Shown: positions 1-5,354 of the stretch, piece by piece | Numbering within the stretch: the first letter of the stretch is position 1 | Layout: each line of letters begins with the position of its first letter | From: an uncultured Oscillospiraceae bacterium | GTDB taxonomy: Bacteria; Bacillota; Clostridia; Oscillospirales; Oscillospiraceae | Direction: 5' to 3' | NCBI GenBank assembly: GCA_934636305.1 | Contig: CAKUAM010000109.1 | Coordinates: forward strand, 1 to 5,354 | Length of the DNA stretch: 5,354 bases | Translations under genes and position numbers: made by a program | The notes under the pieces: generated by a model | The model's database searches: none | What the model saw: only the letters and a program-made list of their open reading frames with translations | What the model was told of the DNA's origin: nothing

Positions 1-259
1 CGGTATCGATCTGCATGGTGACATTATCCTTGGTGATAACGGGCTGCGGCGGATAGTCCAGCACCTGCTCTTTCAGGCTGACCTTCTTGGCTACGCGCTC
101 GATGAAGGGAACCTTCACGTGCATGCCGACCTGCCAGACCTTGCTGAATGCGCCGAGACGCTCAATGACGTAGGCGCGTGACTGCTGGACAATGTGGATG
201 TTGCTGATGATTACGATGAGCGCCAGGACGGCGATCACAACAACAGGGATCCATTCCAT
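1..259 (-). CDS. SPFH/band-7 (stomatin/prohibitin-like) membrane protein, N-terminal part
   Basis: Only the first 86 codons are present; the gene runs off the left edge of the window. The protein opens with a single hydrophobic membrane segment (about residues 4-18, IPVVVIAVLALIVII), then the start of a band-7 domain: VIERLGAFSKVWQVGMHVKVPF at about 31-52 (shown in part: ERLGAFSKVWQVG), and the typical strand PQPVITKDNVTMQID at 71-85. Stomatin/prohibitin proteins form oligomeric scaffolds on the membrane and organise microdomains or assist membrane proteases. The start is the ATG at 259, with a strong AAGGAGG (minus strand, 270-276) ten bases upstream. It lies 34 bases after the NfeD-like gene on the same strand, a known operon pairing, with no terminator between them. 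Family assignment is firm; which SPFH subfamily (QmcA-like seems likeliest) cannot be settled from the fragment. Confidence 0.93.
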   Translation of the reverse strand, partial: MEWIPVVVIAVLALIVIISNIHIVQQSRAYVIERLGAFSKVWQVGMHVKVPFIERVAKKVSLKEQVLDYPPQPVITKDNVTMQIDT

Positions 260-293
260 AATAGTAGTTCCTCCTTCAGTGTTTCCATTCTTT

Positions 294-746
294 TTATGCT
301 TTTTCGCAGGGGATTTTTGCGGGTTTGACGTAAAGCTTCGCGCCCTCGACACGCTCGATGGTCACATGGCGGCCCTTTTCAATACGTTCACCGGTTGTGC
401 ATTTTGCTGTCCAGAGAACGCCGTTGATTTTGACCGCGCCGGTGTCGGCGCACGCATCAATCGTCTCTGTGACCATGGCGGTCTGGCCGACAAGGCGGTC
501 AGCATTGGTCCGCTCTGGCTTTTTGGCCCAGCGCCTGCGGGCGGACGGGCACACAAACGCCAGCAGAATGGCGGAAACAGCCACAAAGATGACCATTTGC
601 ACGGCAAAGCCTGCGCCAAGCGCTGCGGCGATAAGCGCGCAGACCGCGCCGCCGATGAACCAGACCGACACAAGCGCAACGGTCATAGCCTCAACGACCA
701 CGAAGAACGCGACGGCAAGCGACCAGCCGATGACTGCAGGTGACAT
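294..746 (-). CDS. NfeD-like membrane protein with C-terminal OB-fold domain
   Basis: A 150-residue protein of the short NfeD class. It has a hydrophobic N-terminal half (about residues 5-66) that can hold two to three membrane segments, a basic stretch (ARRRWAKK, 69-76), and a soluble C-terminal domain from about 83 to 143. That domain contains the NfeD hallmark LVGQTAMVTETI at 85-96, then GAVKINGVLWTAKC and a final VTIERVEGAKLYVKP strand pair. In the family this is an OB fold. NfeD proteins are usually encoded next to SPFH proteins and are thought to act with them in membrane organisation; the long NfeD forms also have a protease domain, which is absent here. The start is the ATG at 746, preceded by AAGGAG (755-760, minus strand) eight bases away. 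It is the first gene of a two-gene unit with the SPFH gene and has its own promoter at 776-804. Confidence 0.92.
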   Translation of the reverse strand: MSPAVIGWSLAVAFFVVVEAMTVALVSVWFIGGAVCALIAAALGAGFAVQMVIFVAVSAILLAFVCPSARRRWAKKPERTNADRLVGQTAMVTETIDACADTGAVKINGVLWTAKCTTGERIEKGRHVTIERVEGAKLYVKPAKIPCEKA

Positions 747-775
747 AGAACTCGCTCCTTTCTGATGATAGTTCC

Positions 776-804
776 AGTATACAGGATGTAGCTGCCGCTG
801 TCAC
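776..804 (-). promoter_or_regulatory. Sigma-A-type promoter for the nfeD-SPFH unit
   Basis: Read on the minus strand, a -35 box GTGACA (799-804, five of six consensus bases) and a -10 box TATACT (776-781, five of six) are separated by exactly 17 bases. Transcription would start near 769, leaving a leader of about 22 bases that holds the ribosome binding site. An A/T-rich tract lies just upstream of the -35 box (about 808-825) and could serve as an UP element. This is inferred from the sequence only. Confidence 0.75.
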
Positions 805-857
805 GGGAAAATAAAAAATCTTTTTCAGATATTTTACAAAAACGTCACAGATAGCGT

Positions 858-886
858 TTGCTATTTGCGGACAAATTCCGTATACT
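858..886 (+). promoter_or_regulatory. Sigma-A-type promoter for the RNA methyltransferase-lipid kinase unit
   Basis: A -35 box TTGCTA (858-863, four of six consensus bases) and a -10 box TATACT (881-886, five of six) are 17 bases apart. Transcription would start near 893, giving a leader of about 60 bases. It is divergent from the nfeD promoter; the two -35 boxes are 53 bases apart across an A/T-rich spacer. Confidence 0.68.
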
Positions 887-911
887 TAATAATTATATTA
901 AGAGATTGTCA

Positions 912-933
912 GCGGCTGCCGACAGGCAGCTGC
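912..933 (+). other. Leader hairpin just upstream of the methyltransferase ribosome binding site
   Basis: Bases 912-920 and 925-933 pair over nine positions (eight Watson-Crick and one G-U) around a GACA tetraloop. The structure ends eight bases before the GGAG at 941-944. There is no T-tract after it, so it is not a terminator. It may stabilise the 5' end of the message or modulate ribosome access; that role is inference. Confidence 0.5.
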
Positions 934-952
934 AGGAACTGGAGAATGAAGC

Positions 953-2065
953 ATGAATGAAATGACTTTTTGCGTGCCGTGCCTGTTTGGCCTTGAGGGG
1001 CTGGTCGGCGACGAGCTGAAACGGCTGGATCTTGCAAACGTCCGGGTCGAGGACCGGCGCGTTTTTTTTGACGGCGATTTTGACGCCATGGCCAAGGCCA
1101 ATCTCTGCTGCCGGATGGGGGAGCGGGTGATGATCCTGCTGGCGTCGTTTGATGCACGCAGCTTTGAGGAGCTGTTCCAGGGTGTCAAGGCCGTGCCGCT
1201 GGAGCGGTTTATCCCGAAGGACGGCGCGTTCCCGGTGAAGGGCTATAGCCTCAACAGCCAGCTGCACTCCGTGCCGGACTGCCAGGCCATTGTCAAAAAG
1301 GCGGCGGTGACGCGGCTGGGCGAAAAGTATGGCCTTGGCTGGCTGCCGGAAACGGGCGCAACATATCAGCTGCGATTTTCCATCATGAAGGATCATGTGG
1401 AGCTGTTCCTGGATACATCCGGCGTGAGCCTGCACAAGCGCGGCTATCGCCGGGAGGCCAATCTTGCGCCGCTGCACGAGACGATGGCCGCTGCGATGGT
1501 AAATCTGGCGCGCTATCGCGGCCGGGATTTCTTCTGGGATCCGTTCTGCGGCTCCGGTACGATCTGCATTGAGGCAGCCATGATTGCCTTGAACCGCGCG
1601 CCGGGACTGAACCGGTCGTTTATGGCGCAGAAGTGGTCGTGTGTGCCGGAGAAGGTCTGGCAGCAGGCGCGAACCGAGGCGCTGGATCGCGAGTACCGCG
1701 GAGAGTATCATATCCTTGGCTCGGATATCGATCCGGCCTCGCTGGAGATTGCGCAGCAGAATGCGCGCAAGGCCGGCGTCGGCAAGCTGATTGAATTCCG
1801 GGAAGCGGATGCAACCAAAATGAGCCTGCCGGCCGACAGGGGCCTGATTGTCTGCAACCCGCCGTATGGCGAGCGGATGCTGGAGCAGCGCAGCGCGCAG
1901 CGGCTGTACGGCACGCTGGGGCGCCATCTCAAATATGCGGACGGCTGGAAAAAATATATTATTTCGTCGGAGCCGGAATTTGAGCATTATTTCGGCAGAC
2001 AGGCGGTCAAAAAGCGCAAGCTCTATAATGGTCGTCTGCAGTGCAATGTATACATGTATTATTGA
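953..2065 (+). CDS. THUMP-domain class I SAM-dependent RNA methyltransferase (RlmL N-half/YpsC-like)
   Basis: A 370-residue protein with the order expected for COG0116: an N-terminal ferredoxin-like/THUMP RNA-binding region (about 1-155), then a Rossmann methyltransferase domain. Motif I is DPFCGSGT at 196-203, which binds S-adenosylmethionine; an acidic turn GSDID at 256-260 should contact its ribose; motif IV is NPPYGERM at 302-309, the N-methyltransferase type. The tail has KRKLYNGRLQC at 354-364, typical of the family. Relatives methylate the N2 of a guanine in 23S rRNA (E. coli RlmL N-terminal half, B. subtilis YpsC); the exact target here is inferred. The start at 953 is favoured over Met-4 (962) because GGAG (941-944) is eight bases upstream. 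A lipid kinase gene follows after 48 bases. Early in the gene is a T8 run (1062-1069) coding Val-Phe-Phe. Confidence 0.94.
   Translation: MNEMTFCVPCLFGLEGLVGDELKRLDLANVRVEDRRVFFDGDFDAMAKANLCCRMGERVMILLASFDARSFEELFQGVKAVPLERFIPKDGAFPVKGYSLNSQLHSVPDCQAIVKKAAVTRLGEKYGLGWLPETGATYQLRFSIMKDHVELFLDTSGVSLHKRGYRREANLAPLHETMAAAMVNLARYRGRDFFWDPFCGSGTICIEAAMIALNRAPGLNRSFMAQKWSCVPEKVWQQARTEALDREYRGEYHILGSDIDPASLEIAQQNARKAGVGKLIEFREADATKMSLPADRGLIVCNPPYGERMLEQRSAQRLYGTLGRHLKYADGWKKYIISSEPEFEHYFGRQAVKKRKLYNGRLQCNVYMYY
1039..1069 (+). other. Intragenic terminator-like hairpin followed by a T8 run
   Basis: Bases 1039-1048 can pair with 1052-1061 around a GAG loop, with single-base bulges at 1044 and 1058 and one T-G pair, and the helix is followed at once by eight T residues (1062-1069). 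It lies inside codons 29-39 of the methyltransferase gene. The two bulges weaken the case, and translating ribosomes would normally prevent folding, so this may be chance. Confidence 0.25.
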
Positions 2066-2113
2066 TCCGTTCCTGCATATTAGGACGAACAGAAAAGGGA
2101 AAGGTTCCGCGTC

Positions 2114-3067
2114 ATGAAGCATGTTTTTATTATCAACCCCGCTGCGGGGAAATTTGACCGCACGGAGTCTTATCGGAAGATGATCGCAGAGGCATGTCAG
2201 CCGAGGGGACTGGAGTATGAAATTCTGGTTTCGCAGGCGCCGGGGCAGTGCCGCACGCTGGCCCGGCAGGCAGCGGAAAGCGGCGAGGAGGTTCGCCTCT
2301 ATGCCTGCGGCGGCGATGGGACGCTCAATGAGGTCGTGTGCGGCATTGTGGGCTACCCGAATGCGGCAGTGACGCATTTTCCGGGCGGCTCCGGCAATGA
2401 TTCCATCAAAATCTTCAATAATCCGGCAGCTTTTGCCTACATAGACCGTCTGCTTGACGCGGATGAGGCAAAATTTGATCTTATCCGCTGCAACGATACG
2501 TATTCGCTCAACATCCTGTCTGTCGGCTTTGACGCGCGTGTCGGCACAGATATTGCCCGCTTCAAGCGTCTGCCGCTTGTGACGGGTAAGGGCGCGTATG
2601 TGCTGTCCATTTTGTCCAATCTGATGCATGGGCTGACGGCGGAGTATACGGTCACATTCGATAACGGCGAGAAAATCAGCGGCGAAAAGACGATGATCTG
2701 CATCTGCAATGGCCGCTGGTACGGCGGCGGGTTCAACCCGGTGCCGACGGCGGAGCCGGACGATGGGCTTCTGGACGTGCTGGTTGTGGACAAGGTGAAT
2801 CTTCTGCAGGTAGCGTCCGTGATCGGAAACTATCAGAAGGGGCAGTATGCCGACTATCCGGAGCTCATCCGCCATGTGCGCTGCTCGTCGCTGCGGATCG
2901 AATGCGCCCAGGAATCCGTTGTCAATGTCGATGGGGAGGCCTATCGGACCTCGGACGCGCAGATTACGCTTCTTCCGCAGGCAATCCGCTTCTTTTATCC
3001 GAAGGGCTTGACCTATCACGTGAAAAATTCACAGTCTTGTCATAAATTTGCCGAAATTACCCCTTGA
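2114..3067 (+). CDS. Diacylglycerol kinase/lipid kinase family protein (YegS/DgkB-like)
   Basis: A 317-residue protein, a usual length for bacterial members of the DAGK catalytic family. It starts with the nucleotide-binding strand INPAAG (7-12), carries the signature GGDGTLNEV at 66-74 and the second glycine loop PGGSGND at 90-96, and has the C-terminal beta-sandwich with GRWYGGGF (200-207), PDDGLLDV (215-222) and NVDGE (271-275). Such enzymes phosphorylate diacylglycerol or a related lipid with ATP at the cytoplasmic face of the membrane; in Gram-positive bacteria DgkB recycles diacylglycerol left by lipoteichoic acid synthesis. The actual substrate here is unknown. An AAGG (2101-2104) lies nine bases before the ATG. 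The last 15 or so codons are AT-rich and run into the groE promoter, so this tail is probably not conserved. No terminator is visible downstream. Confidence 0.93.
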   Translation: MKHVFIINPAAGKFDRTESYRKMIAEACQPRGLEYEILVSQAPGQCRTLARQAAESGEEVRLYACGGDGTLNEVVCGIVGYPNAAVTHFPGGSGNDSIKIFNNPAAFAYIDRLLDADEAKFDLIRCNDTYSLNILSVGFDARVGTDIARFKRLPLVTGKGAYVLSILSNLMHGLTAEYTVTFDNGEKISGEKTMICICNGRWYGGGFNPVPTAEPDDGLLDVLVVDKVNLLQVASVIGNYQKGQYADYPELIRHVRCSSLRIECAQESVVNVDGEAYRTSDAQITLLPQAIRFFYPKGLTYHVKNSQSCHKFAEITP

Positions 3068-3091
3068 CTTTTTTCCGTTCCCGGTTATTAT
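3064..3091 (+). promoter_or_regulatory. Sigma-A-type promoter of the groESL operon
   Basis: A -35 box TTGACT (3064-3069, five of six consensus bases) is followed after 16 bases by a -10 box TATTAT (3086-3091, five of six); the overlapping ATTATA at 3087-3092 would give a 17-base spacer. Transcription should begin near 3098, at the left edge of the CIRCE operator. The -35 box overlaps the TGA stop of the lipid kinase gene (3065-3067). Confidence 0.82.
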
Positions 3092-3099
3092 ATATGGTG

Positions 3100-3126
3100 T
3101 TAGCAGTCAACGATAGTGAGTGCTAA
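3100..3126 (+). promoter_or_regulatory. CIRCE operator (HrcA binding site)
   Basis: The inverted repeat TTAGCAGTC (3100-3108), nine bases, then GAGTGCTAA (3118-3126) matches the known CIRCE consensus TTAGCACTC-N9-GAGTGCTAA at 17 of 18 arm positions. The only change is a G for C at 3106, which breaks one pair of the dyad. It lies directly after the groE -10 box, where bound HrcA would block transcription; HrcA activity in turn depends on GroEL, giving feedback control. The operator would also form the extreme 5' end of the mRNA and can fold there as a stem. Confidence 0.95.
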
Positions 3127-3140
3127 AATCTTATAAGACA

Positions 3141-3157
3141 CGCCGCTCAGGGCGGCG
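3141..3157 (+). other. Short GC hairpin in the groES leader
   Basis: CGCCGC (3141-3146) pairs perfectly with GCGGCG (3152-3157) around a five-base loop. It sits between CIRCE and the ribosome binding site AGGAGGT (3168-3174), leaving that site free. It has no T-tract. A role in mRNA stability is possible but only inferred. Confidence 0.45.
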
Positions 3158-3181
3158 ACAGGATACTAGGAGGTAATCGTT

Positions 3182-3454
3182 ATGAAGCTGACCCCGCTCG
3201 CAGACAACGTTCTGCTCAAGCACATGGATGCTGAGGAAAAGACCGCATCCGGCATCATCCTCTCCACGGCAAACAAGGAAAAGTCCGTGATCGCGGAAGT
3301 TATTTCCGCCGGCCCCGGCACAGATGACGTCAAGGTCACCGTCAAGAAGGGTGACAAGGTTGTGACCGGTAAGTACGCAGGCCAGGAGCTCAAGCTTGAC
3401 GGCGAAGATTATGTGATCGTCAAGATGGCCGACATTCTGGCAGTAGTTGAATAA
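3182..3454 (+). CDS. groES: Co-chaperonin GroES (Cpn10)
   Basis: A 90-residue GroES. It forms the seven-subunit lid that closes the GroEL chamber during ATP-driven protein folding in the cytoplasm. It begins MKLTPLADNVLLK, has a mobile loop at about 17-33 with the GroEL-contacting hydrophobic triplet IIL (25-27), and ends DILAVVE as is typical. The roof hairpin between GPG (44-46) and KKGDKV (55-60) is several residues shorter than in E. coli and many Clostridium proteins, which accounts for most of the reduced length. The start is set by a near-perfect AGGAGGT seven bases before the ATG. It is the first gene of the groESL operon under CIRCE control, with groEL 30 bases downstream. Confidence 0.98.
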   Translation: MKLTPLADNVLLKHMDAEEKTASGIILSTANKEKSVIAEVISAGPGTDDVKVTVKKGDKVVTGKYAGQELKLDGEDYVIVKMADILAVVE

Positions 3455-3469
3455 TTCGTAATTGATTGA

Positions 3470-5125
<1,656 letters not shown>

Positions 5126-5153
5126 GCCGATCGCCAGGATTGCGTTCATTACG

Positions 5154-5191
5154 AAAACGGTCGCTGCACATCACGTGCAGCGACCGTTTTT
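5154..5191 (+). terminator. Intrinsic terminator of groESL, possibly bidirectional
   Basis: Bases 5154-5169 and 5175-5190 form a perfect 16-base-pair stem around the loop ATCAC, ending in a run of five T (5187-5191). It begins 28 bases after the groEL stop. Because the stem opens with four A residues, the minus-strand transcript would also end in a U4 run, so it may stop convergent engB transcription too. Confidence 0.93.
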
Positions 5192-5212
5192 AGCGTCAGT
5201 TTGTGGAAAGGT

Positions 5213-5251
5213 CAGACCCGCAATGCAGCTTGCATTGCGGGCCTGTTTTTT
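5213..5251 (+). terminator. Second, tandem intrinsic terminator facing the same way
   Basis: A perfect 11-base-pair stem (5217-5227 with 5231-5241, loop GCT) extends by three further pairs (5213-5215 with 5243-5245) past one A-C mismatch, and is followed by six T (5246-5251). On the minus strand the hairpin is not followed by a U-tract, so it is directed at plus-strand transcription coming from groEL. Its T-run overlaps the stop codon of the convergent engB-like gene. Confidence 0.85.
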
Positions 5252-5354
5252 ATTCGCCTGCGGCCTGCAGGATAACGGCAAGCAGCTCGTCACGGCCGGT
5301 GCCCTTTTCTGCCGAGAAGGGGATCAGCTTTACCTGTTCCGGGAGGGATAAGAC
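5250..5354 (-). CDS. engB: C-terminal end of a ribosome-assembly GTPase, probably EngB/YsxC (YihA)
   Basis: Only the last 34 codons and the TAA stop (5250-5252) are in the window; the gene enters from the right edge. The fragment reads QVKLIPFSAEKGTGRDEL (residues 7-24 of the fragment) and ends LLAVILQAAGE. The FSAEKGTG stretch fits the G5 (SA[K/L]-type) base-recognition loop of a TRAFAC-class GTPase, and its position about 20 residues from the C-terminus, followed by one amphipathic helix, fits EngB, which helps assemble the large ribosomal subunit. The minus-strand frame is open with codon use like the rest of the window. It converges with groEL. Another small GTPase remains possible because the G1-G4 motifs are outside the window. 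Confidence 0.75.
   Translation of the reverse strand, partial: VLSLPEQVKLIPFSAEKGTGRDELLAVILQAAGE

Noticed and set aside
192..743. 183-codon plus-strand open frame over nfeD
   Set aside because: It is antisense to a well-supported NfeD protein, has no suitable ribosome binding site, and its translation is a His/Asp/Arg-rich shadow product.
2046..2055. Ten-base palindrome ATGTATACAT near the end of the methyltransferase gene
   Set aside because: It codes for the conserved-looking C-terminal residues and lies just before the stop; there is no promoter nearby and no second copy, so chance is sufficient.
2066..2113. Possible promoter in the methyltransferase-kinase gap
   Set aside because: TTGATC-like and TATTAG-like boxes are only about ten bases apart, which is too close for a sigma-A promoter. 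Cotranscription is the simpler reading.
1848..2117. 89-codon plus-strand frame overlapping the end of the methyltransferase gene and the kinase ATG
   Set aside because: It is out of frame within conserved methyltransferase motif IV, with low-complexity Ser/Arg composition and no ribosome binding site of its own. The overlap with the kinase start looks accidental.
893..3019. 708-codon open frame on the minus strand, antisense to the methyltransferase and lipid kinase genes
   Set aside because: Its codons lie exactly opposite the codons of both plus-strand genes, which share one frame. In that register an antisense stop needs a sense TTA, CTA or TCA codon, and these are avoided in this GC-biased genome. 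The frame closes where the kinase tail uses TCA. The protein is Arg/His/Ile-rich with no family motif, while both sense proteins have clear catalytic motifs.

Overview
This looks like an ordinary chromosomal housekeeping segment from a moderately GC-rich Gram-positive anaerobe. My best guess is a Clostridia member in or near the Oscillospiraceae. That rests on the HrcA/CIRCE-type groESL promoter, strong AGGAGG-like ribosome binding sites, GC-biased codon use and the general look of the GroEL and GroES proteins. I could not run a search, so the lineage below phylum is an inference.

Layout. On the minus strand at the left edge is a two-gene unit: an NfeD-like membrane protein (746 to 294) followed 34 bases later by the N-terminus of an SPFH/band-7 (stomatin/prohibitin-like) protein that runs off the window. 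A 206-base divergent intergenic region (747-952) carries one good sigma-A-type promoter for each direction. To the right, on the plus strand, are a THUMP-domain RNA methyltransferase (953-2065) and, 48 bases later, a diacylglycerol/lipid kinase family protein (2114-3067). The groESL operon follows: a promoter whose -35 box overlaps the stop codon of the lipid kinase gene, a CIRCE operator with one mismatch (3100-3126), groES (3182-3454) and groEL (3485-5125). Two tandem intrinsic terminators follow groEL. The window ends in the C-terminal 34 codons of a convergent minus-strand gene that resembles the ribosome-assembly GTPase EngB/YsxC.

How the genes relate. NfeD and SPFH proteins are known operon partners acting at the membrane. 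The methyltransferase and lipid kinase probably share a transcript, and with no terminator visible between the kinase gene and groES, some readthrough into groESL is possible. GroES and GroEL form the chaperonin, with HrcA expected to repress the operon through CIRCE.

I did not find a novel biological system here. The points worth a second look are regulatory: the overlap of the groE promoter with the upstream stop codon, the imperfect CIRCE, the short GroES roof loop, a terminator-like hairpin plus T8 run early in the methyltransferase gene, and the tandem terminators at the convergent junction. Two very long antisense open frames (708 and 672 codons) are explained by codon bias and are rejected.
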